Part shown: in pieces, positions 1 to 7,291 of the stretch | How positions within the stretch are numbered: the stretch's first letter is position 1 | Layout: every line of letters starts with the position of its first letter | NCBI GenBank assembly: GCA_904396155.1 | Contig: CAJFOI010000005.1 | Location: 1-64,000 of the forward strand | Length of the DNA stretch: 64,000 nt | Direction of reading: 5' to 3' | From: Candidatus Avispirillum faecium | GTDB lineage: Bacteria; Bacillota; Clostridia; Oscillospirales; CAG-272 | Notes under the pieces: model-generated | Told to the model about the DNA's origin: nothing | The model's input: the letters and a program-made list of their open reading frames with translations, nothing else | Databases searched by the model: none | Translations under genes and position numbers: made by a program

Positions 1-9
1 CGGATAAAC

Positions 10-43
10 GAGAAAAGGAGCAGCCCTTTCGGACTACTCCTTT
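10..43 (-). terminator. Intrinsic terminator downstream of tRNA-Leu
   Basis: Read on the minus strand, the arms at 37-43 and 14-20 form a 7-bp stem (AAAGGAG with CTCCTTT). The intervening loop can extend the pairing imperfectly. The stem is followed by a T-rich tail. It lies just beyond the 3' end of the tRNA-Leu gene, so it probably ends that transcript. Confidence 0.6.
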
Positions 44-80
44 ACATAGGAATGTTCAGTTGCGTTATGAACATTCAAAC

Positions 81-163
<83 letters not shown>

Positions 164-234
164 AAACAAACATACAATTTTAGTTTATCATTTTTTCTTG
201 TAAATGTCAATACGCGATATTTTGTATTTGGGGA

Positions 235-263
235 TTGACAAAATACGCTGATTTCGATATACT
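235..263 (+). promoter_or_regulatory. Sigma-A type promoter of folT-folC
   Basis: The -35 box TTGACA (235-240) and -10 box TATACT (258-263) are separated by exactly 17 bp. Transcription would start near 270, about 35 nt before the THF aptamer. Confidence 0.85.
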
Positions 264-306
264 ATACCTGCAGCGTTTTTGAAAAGCTGCAATTAAAAAC
301 GATTTT

Positions 307-402
307 GAAGAGTAAGAAACAACGCGTGAAGTGCCGTGGGTACGGGGAGTTGACACACGGACGAAAAGCTATGCTTGCGGTGTTGTTTCTGCATCCCGCT
401 TC
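307..402 (+). promoter_or_regulatory. Tetrahydrofolate (THF) riboswitch aptamer
   Basis: The leader matches the THF riboswitch (folT element) layout. P1 is GAAG 307-310 with CTTC 399-402. P2 is an 8-bp helix, GAAACAAC 316-323 with GTTGTTTC 382-389. P3 is CCGTG 334-338 with CACGG 356-360. Conserved blocks are visible around GCGTGAAGTG, GGGGAGTTG, ACGAAA and the 3' GCATCCCGCTT. It lies upstream of a folate-type ECF S component and folC, the expected regulon. The family binds reduced folates and usually represses transport genes at high folate. Identification is from remembered consensus plus the visible helices; no covariance search was run. Confidence 0.92.
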
Positions 403-440
403 GAACGGCTCAGTCAGAATGGACAATGGCAGCATTGCGC

Positions 441-477
441 CTTCTTTCCCTGCCGCGTGAACGCCGGGGTAAAGGAG
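441..477 (+). promoter_or_regulatory. Putative RBS-sequestering hairpin of folT
   Basis: CTTCTTTCCC at 441-450 can pair with 467-477. That 3' arm contains AAAGGAG, the core of the folT Shine-Dalgarno sequence at 471-479. The stem is about 10 bp with one bulged T (470) and one G-T wobble. No T-run terminator was seen between the aptamer and the gene, so this hairpin is the likely expression platform. The mechanism is inferred. Confidence 0.6.
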
Positions 478-485
478 GTATTTTT

Positions 486-1043
486 ATGTCTGATTTTTCA
501 AAAAGCAAGCCGTCTTTGTTTGTGAATATTCGTGTACTGTGCGCGGTGGCGCTGCTTACAGCATGTGCTACGGTTGTCGCGTATCTATGCAAATCCTTCA
601 CCATTACGCCGTACCTTCGGGTGACTTTTGAAAATCTTCCGCTGATATTGACCGGATATTTGTTTGGTCCCTGGGCCGGACTGGTTGCCGGTCTTGCCTC
701 TGATTTTCTCAATACATTGGTGACGTACGGCCTGGGTCAGCTCAACCTTATTATTACGCTGGGCGCCGGTCTGGTGGGATTTACAGCCGGTGTCGTATCC
801 CGGTGGATTTTGCCGGGTAAGGGAGCAGTACCGCTTGCCGTCAGCGTAGCGGCGGCGCATATTGTGGGAAACATGCTTGTAAAGTCTGTAGGCCTGATGG
901 TCTATTTTGGATATCCTCTTCTTTTGGTGTTGCCCCGCATTCCCCTGTATATCTGTATCGGTGCTGTTGAATTTTTTCTTCTTTATGTGCTGCTGCGCAA
1001 TAGAGGAGTCAATAAAATGCTTGGAGTGATTTGTAAATCATGA
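486..1043 (+). CDS. folT: Folate-type ECF transporter S component (FolT-like)
   Basis: This 185-residue, very hydrophobic protein has about six membrane segments. The start ATG at 486 is preceded by AAAGGAGGT at 471-479, and an upstream in-frame start at 375 lies inside the riboswitch. It resembles the substrate-binding S component of energy-coupling factor transporters, with the region around residues 40-70 (TPYLRVTFENLPLILTGYL-like) typical of the family. Such proteins bind the vitamin and use a shared EcfA1-EcfA2-EcfT module; one such module is encoded at 12160-14703. A THF riboswitch upstream and folC immediately downstream (4-nt overlap) point to folate as the substrate. The specificity is inferred from context. 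Confidence 0.88.
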   Translation: MSDFSKSKPSLFVNIRVLCAVALLTACATVVAYLCKSFTITPYLRVTFENLPLILTGYLFGPWAGLVAGLASDFLNTLVTYGLGQLNLIITLGAGLVGFTAGVVSRWILPGKGAVPLAVSVAAAHIVGNMLVKSVGLMVYFGYPLLLVLPRIPLYICIGAVEFFLLYVLLRNRGVNKMLGVICKS

Positions 1044-2317
1044 CATACAACGAGGCAATTGCATATATTCATTCGATTTCCTGGCGGGGAAGCCGGCCCG
1101 GACTGGAACGGATCCGCGCGCTGTGCGATTTGCTGGGGAATCCCCAGGACGCTCTTTCCTTTGTTCATGTGGCGGGAACCAATGGAAAGGGTTCTGTCTG
1201 CGCCATGTTATCGGAAATATTTCAGTGTGCCGGATACCGTACGGGGTTGTTTACCTCTCCCTATGTGTACCGATTCAATGAACGGATCGCTGTGGATGGT
1301 GTACCGATTTCCAATGACTGCCTTACGGAAGTGATTGCGGAGATTCGACCTTTGGCGGACCGCATGGAGGATCCCCCTACAGAATTTGAACTGATCACTG
1401 CCGCAGCTTTTTTGTATTTTTCAAAGGTAAAATGTCAGGTGGTGATTTTGGAGACCGGCATGGGCGGGCGTCTGGATTCTACCAATATCATCAAAAATCC
1501 CCTTGCGGCTGTAATTACGGGGATCGGATTGGACCATACGGCACAGCTTGGTTCTACAATTGTGGAAATTTCGAGAGAAAAGGCTGGGATTATCAAACCC
1601 GGTTGTCCGGTGATTCTTGGGGACAGCGGGGATGCGGTACGGCAGGTGGTAGAGGAAAAGGCGGCCGCAGAAGGGGCTGTCGTATATCCTGTGGATTTTT
1701 CGGCACTGCGCATAGAGCAGCTGTCCCTGGAGGGAACGCAGTTTTCCATAGCCGGGAACGGTGCGCCGTATCATTTGCAGCTGCTGGGGAAGTATCAGCC
1801 GCAAAATGCTGCAATTGCCATAAAAACGGCGCAAGTTTTGGGCCTGTCGGATGAGAGCATACGAAGGGGATTGGAAAATGCCCGCTGGCCCGCCCGGTTT
1901 GAGATCCTTCGCCGAAACCCTTTCATTATTTTTGACGGCGGGCATAATTCCCAGGGTATCGATGCGGTAGTGGATACGGTAAAAGCGCTTTTCCCGGATA
2001 GAGTGCATATTCTCACCGGTGTGATGGCGGATAAGAATTATGTCGCCATGGCGCAAAAGCTGGGAGAGGTCGGGGTAAACATTTACTGTGTGACGCCGGC
2101 AAATGCCCGTGCGCTGCCTGCCGGAGACTATGCATTTGTTTTTGCAAAGGCGGGGTGGTCCGCCAGGGCGGTGGAAGACATGGAAAAGGCGCTGGAATTG
2201 GCTGTAGAAGGATCCCGCAGGGACGGCAGGCCGCTGCTGATTGTGGGAAGTTTATATATGTATAAAGAAGTGGTAGACCTGTTGGAATATTTGGAACAAA
2301 AGAGAAAAATGCAGTAA
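1040..2317 (+). CDS. folC: Bifunctional folylpolyglutamate synthase / dihydrofolate synthase
   Basis: This 425-residue Mur-ligase-family enzyme adds glutamates to folates in the cytoplasm, trapping them in the cell. The P-loop GTNGKGS lies at residues 46-52. Further family blocks are a DSTN segment near 145 and FDGGHN near 300, and the length is normal. The start ATG overlaps the folT stop as ATGA, so translation is probably coupled. Sharing the folT promoter and THF riboswitch, it would be made together with the transporter, so imported folate is polyglutamylated at once. Whether it also has dihydrofolate synthase activity cannot be told from sequence alone. Confidence 0.95.
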   Translation: MTYNEAIAYIHSISWRGSRPGLERIRALCDLLGNPQDALSFVHVAGTNGKGSVCAMLSEIFQCAGYRTGLFTSPYVYRFNERIAVDGVPISNDCLTEVIAEIRPLADRMEDPPTEFELITAAAFLYFSKVKCQVVILETGMGGRLDSTNIIKNPLAAVITGIGLDHTAQLGSTIVEISREKAGIIKPGCPVILGDSGDAVRQVVEEKAAAEGAVVYPVDFSALRIEQLSLEGTQFSIAGNGAPYHLQLLGKYQPQNAAIAIKTAQVLGLSDESIRRGLENARWPARFEILRRNPFIIFDGGHNSQGIDAVVDTVKALFPDRVHILTGVMADKNYVAMAQKLGEVGVNIYCVTPANARALPAGDYAFVFAKAGWSARAVEDMEKALELAVEGSRRDGRPLLIVGSLYMYKEVVDLLEYLEQKRKMQ

Positions 2318-2350
2318 GAAGAAGCTTTCCAAAGGAAAGCTTCTTCTTGT
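2316..2350 (+). terminator. Intrinsic terminator after folC
   Basis: A perfect 15-bp stem (2316-2330 with 2334-2348) with a 3-nt AAA loop overlaps the folC stop codon. The 3' arm ends in TTCTTCTT. The A-rich 5' arm could also act for minus-strand transcripts. Confidence 0.85.
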
Positions 2351-2364
2351 ATGTGTTGTATGTG

Positions 2365-2515
2365 ACAACCCCTCCGTCTCGCCTATGGCGAGCCACCACC
2401 CCAGTATCTCCTGCGGAGCTGCACCATAGGGGAGGCTCAATTTGAAAGGCCCCATGTGGGGAGATGCGCAGCATCTCCGGGGGCATCCCGCGTTAGCGGG
2501 TGGGGGATTGTTTTT
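2365..2515. repeat. Dispersed GC-rich hairpin repeat (single composite copy)
   Basis: The element runs from ACAACCCCTCCG at 2365 to GGGGGATTGTTTTT at 2515. It contains several self-complementary blocks, for example CTCGCCtatGGCGAG, GGAGATGCgcaGCATCTCC and CCCGCgttaGCGGG. The same start and end blocks and the CCACCACCCCAG and CCCGCGTTAGCGGGTGGGGGATTGT-like blocks recur at 54998-55545. No coding signal is seen. It fills most of the gap between folC and the convergent sugar kinase gene. Confidence 0.75.
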
Positions 2516-2566
2516 GGGAAGGGTACTTTGTTTAACAAGCTCCATTTTGACAACTTTGATGATTTC

Positions 2567-4012
2567 TTACAGCAGCTTTTGTATCAGCGTGCGATAACGC
2601 CTTCCTTTTTCCCGGTAGAAATCGTACATACTCTGATCCGATAGTTCCAGGCGCCTGCTTTTTACCATGGCGCTGCGGCAGGCATTGAAGTTGTCATATA
2701 CTCCAAGTCCCACAAAGGCGATCATTGCAGCACCCAGACAGCAGGTTTCCGGCTCCTGGGGCCGGTAGATCTCACAGCCGGTAACGTATCCAACGATTTC
2801 GCTCCATAAGTCGCTGCGTGCAGCACCTCCGGTCATCATCAGCTTATCGATGCGCATTCCTTGGGCGGCAAACTGCTCTAAAACAATGGACGCTTCAAAG
2901 GCAACGCCCTCCATGATCGCGCGGGCGATGTGATATCGATCGTGTCCCGCGTCCAGCCCGAACATGGCTCCCCGCAGCTCCGGACGGTTGTGAGGGAATC
3001 CGGCGCCCAGCACATAGGGCAGGACGAAGAGATTTTTGGTACTTTCCGCTCGTGTAGCGGCTTCCCGGTCCATTGTCCGGAAATCGGAATCTACGATCTC
3101 CTTATACCAGTTCAGCGCACTGCCCGCGCTCACCAGAGAGGCCATCGCACCGAATTTTCCCTTTACAGGATGGATCCCGGGGCAGATATGATTGTCTGTA
3201 TACAGCAGACGATCGGTCACGCCCAACACTACCCATGTAGTGCCTGTAGCCAGCAGCATGTCGCCGGTGTCTACCGCCCCGGACCCGATGGAAGCACAGT
3301 ATTGATCGTGGGCTCCGTTGAAGACAGCTACTTCCGGGGAAAGTCCAAGTTCCGCCGCTGCTTCCGGGGTCAGCGTACCGACAAGTCCCCCCACAGGCAG
3401 CACTTCAGGCAGGCGAGATTTTGAAATTTCAAGGAAATTTAGAATTTCATCGTCCCAGGTTCCGGTCTCCATATCAAAGAGTTGACGGATCGCGGCATTT
3501 GTTGGATCGATGATATTTTTGCCGGTGAGTTTGCGGTTGATAAATTCCAGAGTGGAAATAAAGGTATCCGCCATGGAAAAAATCTCTGGTGTGTTTCGGC
3601 GCATCCACAAAATTTTCGCTGCGTCCAAAGAAGGGTTGGGAAGCCAGCCGCATTTGCGGTAGATTTTCTCTTTCCCGATGGCGTTTGAAAGGGCATCGGC
3701 TTCCTTTGTGGCACGGGTATCCATCCAGGTGATCACTTCGCAGAGAGGATTTCCGTTCTTGTCAGCTGCCAGCATGCTGGCCCCCTGGGTGGAGATTCCG
3801 ATGGCGCGCACCTGCCGGGGATCGACAGACTGGAGCGCTGTGTGGATGGCACGCACGGTGGCGTCCCACCAGTCCCAGGCGGCCTGGGTGACGTTGCCGT
3901 TCCGGCTCTCCAGCGGATATTCCCGATACCCGCTGGAGAGGACGTTGCCTTTTTCATCTGTTACGATGGCTTTGGTTCCTGTAGTACCTACGTCAAGACC
4001 AATTACAAGCAT
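2567..4012 (-). CDS. FGGY-family carbohydrate kinase (xylulokinase-like)
   Basis: This 481-residue cytosolic kinase would phosphorylate a sugar or polyol with ATP. The N-terminal phosphate-1 motif GLDVGTTGTKA lies at residues 5-15, AHDQYCASIGSGA contains the usual catalytic aspartate region near residue 240, and TGGAARSDLW near 395 belongs to the C-terminal ATP-binding half. The family covers xylulose, gluconate, glycerol, fuculose and other kinases; the fold resembles xylulokinase but the substrate cannot be assigned. It starts 20 nt after the class III aminotransferase and is probably co-transcribed with it. No clear terminator was seen before the repeat at 2365-2515. Confidence 0.85.
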   Translation of the reverse strand: MLVIGLDVGTTGTKAIVTDEKGNVLSSGYREYPLESRNGNVTQAAWDWWDATVRAIHTALQSVDPRQVRAIGISTQGASMLAADKNGNPLCEVITWMDTRATKEADALSNAIGKEKIYRKCGWLPNPSLDAAKILWMRRNTPEIFSMADTFISTLEFINRKLTGKNIIDPTNAAIRQLFDMETGTWDDEILNFLEISKSRLPEVLPVGGLVGTLTPEAAAELGLSPEVAVFNGAHDQYCASIGSGAVDTGDMLLATGTTWVVLGVTDRLLYTDNHICPGIHPVKGKFGAMASLVSAGSALNWYKEIVDSDFRTMDREAATRAESTKNLFVLPYVLGAGFPHNRPELRGAMFGLDAGHDRYHIARAIMEGVAFEASIVLEQFAAQGMRIDKLMMTGGAARSDLWSEIVGYVTGCEIYRPQEPETCCLGAAMIAFVGLGVYDNFNACRSAMVKSRRLELSDQSMYDFYREKGRRYRTLIQKLL

Positions 4013-4032
4013 AATAACGATATCCTAATGGT

Positions 4033-5571
4033 TTATTTTGAGAGGAGTGTATCGATGGTGTCTACAATATAATCTACAGTCGCTTCGCTGGCGATGATCG
4101 GCGGCTTCATCAGCACTGCCGGCAGGCAGTTTGCCTTGTAGATCTGGGCGGAAGCATCGATGCAGGCTCCCTTCATTTTATCGGCAAATGCAGCGGCATC
4201 GTCCACCGTATGGAAGTGCAGGGCGGCGAGATGTGCCTCGCCTTCTACATCCAGGATGACGTCGCTGTGCTTTTCCATGATCCGGTGCAGGCCCGCTTCG
4301 AACCGGCTGCCGATGCGCTGGATTTCCTCTCCATTGGCCTGCATGAAGGTCATGGTGATCAGATACGCCAGAGAAGCCAGTTCCTCCTGTCCATTGGTCA
4401 CCAGTGCGCCGAACTGGACCAGTGTGTCCATGGGAGCGGTGGTGATAATTTTAGATGCGGGATATTCGCCGCCGGGGAAGCCCTTTCCTACAGTGACAAA
4501 GTCCGGCTGCAGTCCATACAGGCGGAACAGGAATGCGCCCTTATACCACATGCAGGACTGGATTTCGTCACACATGGTGGGGGTGTCGTATTCTCGGCAA
4601 AGGGCGTAGGCACCCTGGAGGAATTCCTTTGTCAGGCGAATCCCGCCATAGTTCATCAGAATAATTTCGTGGCAGAATCCTGCGGTTTTGTAATTGCCGG
4701 TATTGTATTTTTTGATTTTTGCTTCAAAATCCGCAAGGTCGTTGATCATAACCGGCACGACTTTGTACAGGCCGGACGTATCAGCCAGTTCCCGGTATTC
4801 GGGCCACATGCCCCGTAGCGTTTGCGCGAGGATGGAGGTACCGTGGTAATTTCCCTCGATTCCGCCGTTTTTGTCTCCGATCACAAAGAAGACAGGAATT
4901 TTACCTGTATATTTCGGCTCTGCAAAAGTGCCGTCCAGCTTGTAAAAGCGGGCGAGCATCATTTTGAAGCCTGCTTCGCAGGAAATGGTTCCGGTTTCCA
5001 GATTGATAATCCGATTGAGGACATGTTCTTCTTTGGAAGCAAGCACTTTTTCGGTGGCCGACGCATCGTCCCAGGAAATGCCGTTTGCCATTTGAATCAG
5101 TCTTTTTTCCATCAGGCGGGTGATGTACCCCCGGGTATTGTTGTGGGTGGGATTCAGAATCCCCATTTTGCGGGCGTTGTCGATCAGCTTATATCCGTCG
5201 AACCGATGTCCCAGGGAAGCCTGGTAATGTTCACTTTTGCCCAGCAGATACAGCTTTCCGTCTTCTCCTACCCGGTAGTTGCAAAAGCCGGTGACGGGGG
5301 ACATTTTTGTATTGGTGGCTTTCATAAAGGAATTGGTACCAGCGCCTGGCTCGCCGCTGTCGCATGCAGGCATGATCTGCGTGCCGACTTTTTCCAGCAG
5401 CTGGTCGTTTTTCTTTTGCTTTTCTTCAGGATAAAAGTCGATTTTTTCATTTGCCAGAGCCATGGCGTCGTCATAGGACATAATGCCCAGTGCATCGTTG
5501 GCATGGGCAACTGCTGTGGTGTAGTCTGTTCCGAGTATATCGGAAAGAGACAATTTGGGTGAATGAAACAT
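4033..5571 (-). CDS. Class III PLP-dependent aminotransferase
   Basis: This 512-residue protein has fold-type I aminotransferase class III features. They include an acidic PLP-pocket motif PTMCDEIQSCMW near residue 355, the probable Schiff-base lysine in TVGKGFPGGEYP near 385, and a GNYHGTS segment near 260. The start at 5571 is chosen because AGGAGGT lies 9 nt upstream; an in-frame GTG at 5598 would overlap that SD. About 100 residues precede the usual catalytic domain, longer than GABA or ornithine aminotransferases. It follows ruvB by 33 nt and precedes the FGGY kinase by 20 nt. The amino donor and acceptor are unknown; pairing with a sugar kinase hints at amino-sugar or polyol metabolism, which is only inference. 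Confidence 0.8.
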   Translation of the reverse strand: MFHSPKLSLSDILGTDYTTAVAHANDALGIMSYDDAMALANEKIDFYPEEKQKKNDQLLEKVGTQIMPACDSGEPGAGTNSFMKATNTKMSPVTGFCNYRVGEDGKLYLLGKSEHYQASLGHRFDGYKLIDNARKMGILNPTHNNTRGYITRLMEKRLIQMANGISWDDASATEKVLASKEEHVLNRIINLETGTISCEAGFKMMLARFYKLDGTFAEPKYTGKIPVFFVIGDKNGGIEGNYHGTSILAQTLRGMWPEYRELADTSGLYKVVPVMINDLADFEAKIKKYNTGNYKTAGFCHEIILMNYGGIRLTKEFLQGAYALCREYDTPTMCDEIQSCMWYKGAFLFRLYGLQPDFVTVGKGFPGGEYPASKIITTAPMDTLVQFGALVTNGQEELASLAYLITMTFMQANGEEIQRIGSRFEAGLHRIMEKHSDVILDVEGEAHLAALHFHTVDDAAAFADKMKGACIDASAQIYKANCLPAVLMKPPIIASEATVDYIVDTIDTLLSK

Positions 5572-5604
5572 GATATGTATACCTCCTGGTGGATTCACAT
5601 TGCA

Positions 5605-6669
5605 TTATTCTTCTATGGATATTTGATCTGACGGCGGGTCAGTGGCAGGCCGGTAGGGAATGCCCAGATGTTCGTATGCCAGCTTTGTGGCACATCGCCC
5701 CCGGGGGGTCCTGGAAATAAAGCCGATTTGCATTAAATAGGGCTCGTAAACATCCTCTATCGTGACTGCTTCTTCTCCCACGGTGGCGGACAGGGTCTCC
5801 AGTCCTACGGGCCCGCCGTTGTAAAAGTGGATGATGGTTTCCAGCATTTTACGGTCCGTATTGTCCAGACCCAGCTCGTCGATTTCCAGCATTTGCAAGG
5901 CGGCGGATGCTGTTTCCAGCGTGATCTGTCCGTTTCCCTTGACCTGGGCATAGTCCCGCACTCGTTTGAGCAGCCGGTTGGCGATCCGGGGCGTTCCCCG
6001 GGAGCGGGAAGCGATTTCCAGCGCCCCGTCCTCTGTGATGGGAATGTCCAGAATACCTGCACTGCGCGTTACGATCCGGGCGAGTTCTTCCGGTGTATAA
6101 AGCTCCAGCCGCAGCAGTACGCCAAACCGGTCCCGCAGGGGAGAGGTCATCTGCCCCGCCCGGGTGGTGGCACCGATCAGGGTGAACCGCTGGAGGGGAA
6201 GCCGGATGCTTCTGGCGGCAGGGCCTTTCCCAATGATGATATCCAGGGCGAAATCTTCCATGGCCGGGTAGAGGATTTCCTCTACGTTTCGGTTGAGTCT
6301 GTGGATTTCATCGATAAACAGTACGTCTCCCTGTCCGAGATTTGTGAGCAGGGCGGCCAGATCCCCCTGCTTTTCGATGGCGGGGCCGCTGGTGACTCGA
6401 AAGTTTACGCCCAGCTCCGCCGCAATGATGCCGGACAAGGTTGTTTTCCCCAGCCCCGGAGGACCATACAGCAAAACGTGGTCGAGGGTATCTCCCCGCA
6501 GTTTGACTGCATCGATATAAATCTTCAAAATTTCCTTGACCTTTTCCTGCCCGATGTATTCGTCCAGCGTCCGGGGACGCAGACTGAATTCCGTCTCTGC
6601 ATCTTCCGCAGTGTAGGCAGTTTCCAGAATGCGGTCGTCAAACTCCATATCGTTTTCGTAATCGTTCAT
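5605..6669 (-). CDS. ruvB: Holliday junction branch-migration helicase RuvB
   Basis: This 354-residue AAA+ ATPase drives branch migration on RuvA-bound Holliday junctions. Walker A GPPGLGKT is at residues 69-76, Walker B with DEIH at 120-123, sensor-1 GATTRAG near 170 and the arginine-finger region SPLRDRFG just after. The C-terminal winged helix ends in the conserved [13 protein letters not shown] block. It starts 10 nt after ruvA, so the two are co-transcribed. The length is normal. Confidence 0.98.
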   Translation of the reverse strand: MNDYENDMEFDDRILETAYTAEDAETEFSLRPRTLDEYIGQEKVKEILKIYIDAVKLRGDTLDHVLLYGPPGLGKTTLSGIIAAELGVNFRVTSGPAIEKQGDLAALLTNLGQGDVLFIDEIHRLNRNVEEILYPAMEDFALDIIIGKGPAARSIRLPLQRFTLIGATTRAGQMTSPLRDRFGVLLRLELYTPEELARIVTRSAGILDIPITEDGALEIASRSRGTPRIANRLLKRVRDYAQVKGNGQITLETASAALQMLEIDELGLDNTDRKMLETIIHFYNGGPVGLETLSATVGEEAVTIEDVYEPYLMQIGFISRTPRGRCATKLAYEHLGIPYRPATDPPSDQISIEE

Positions 6670-6679
6670 GTGTGCCTCA

Positions 6680-7291
6680 TCACTTCATCAATTTGGTCAG
6701 TGCCAGACGGATGAGCTCTTCCGTGTCCTTTGCCGGATCCAGATTCTGCAGCGCTGCGGTGATTTCGCTTCTGGAATATCCCAGGACCAGCAGGGCATCT
6801 CTGGCATCCGACAGGTGTCCGCCGCCAGACACTGTGGCTGCAGCAGTGGGTGCAGGGCTGTGTGCGAACAGCTTTGCCGCAAATTTATCTTTCAGCTCCA
6901 GTACAATGCGCGCAGCAGTTTTGCTGCCTACACCCTGGGCCAGGGAAAGCGCTTTGGCGTCCTCTGCCTGTACTGCTGCAGACAGAGAGGCGGGGGTCAT
7001 GATCGACAAAATGGCGACGGCCGCTTTTGGACCCACCCCTGACACGCCGATGAGCATACGAAAAGTGTCCAGTTCTTCCGTGGTATAAAATCCATAGAGT
7101 TCTACAGCATCTTCCCGCACAGCCATATAGGTGAACAGCCGCACCTTTTCCTTTGCGGTTGTGGGTGCGTTGAGCTTTGTCAGAGTATTTCCCGTGATGA
7201 AAACCTTGTATCCCACACCGCAGCAGTCGATGACCGCCGTCATAGACAGAGCGTCCAAATAGATCAGTTCTCCGGTGAGACAGTAGATCAT
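6680..7291 (-). CDS. ruvA: Holliday junction DNA helicase subunit RuvA
   Basis: This 203-residue protein binds the four-way junction as a tetramer and loads RuvB. The OB-fold N-terminus begins MIYCLTGEL, tandem helix-hairpin-helix motifs follow ([12 protein letters not shown] and [14 protein letters not shown]), and a small C-terminal RuvB-binding domain ends the protein. The start at 7291 has a GAGGA-type SD and overlaps the stop of the YfhO-type gene as ATGA. A longer in-frame ORF upstream lacks family similarity. Confidence 0.97.
   Translation of the reverse strand: MIYCLTGELIYLDALSMTAVIDCCGVGYKVFITGNTLTKLNAPTTAKEKVRLFTYMAVREDAVELYGFYTTEELDTFRMLIGVSGVGPKAAVAILSIMTPASLSAAVQAEDAKALSLAQGVGSKTAARIVLELKDKFAAKLFAHSPAPTAAATVSGGGHLSDARDALLVLGYSRSEITAALQNLDPAKDTEELIRLALTKLMK

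Noticed and set aside
331-525. 64-codon open frame upstream of folT
   Set aside because: It lies within the THF riboswitch and overlaps the folT start; no coding signal.
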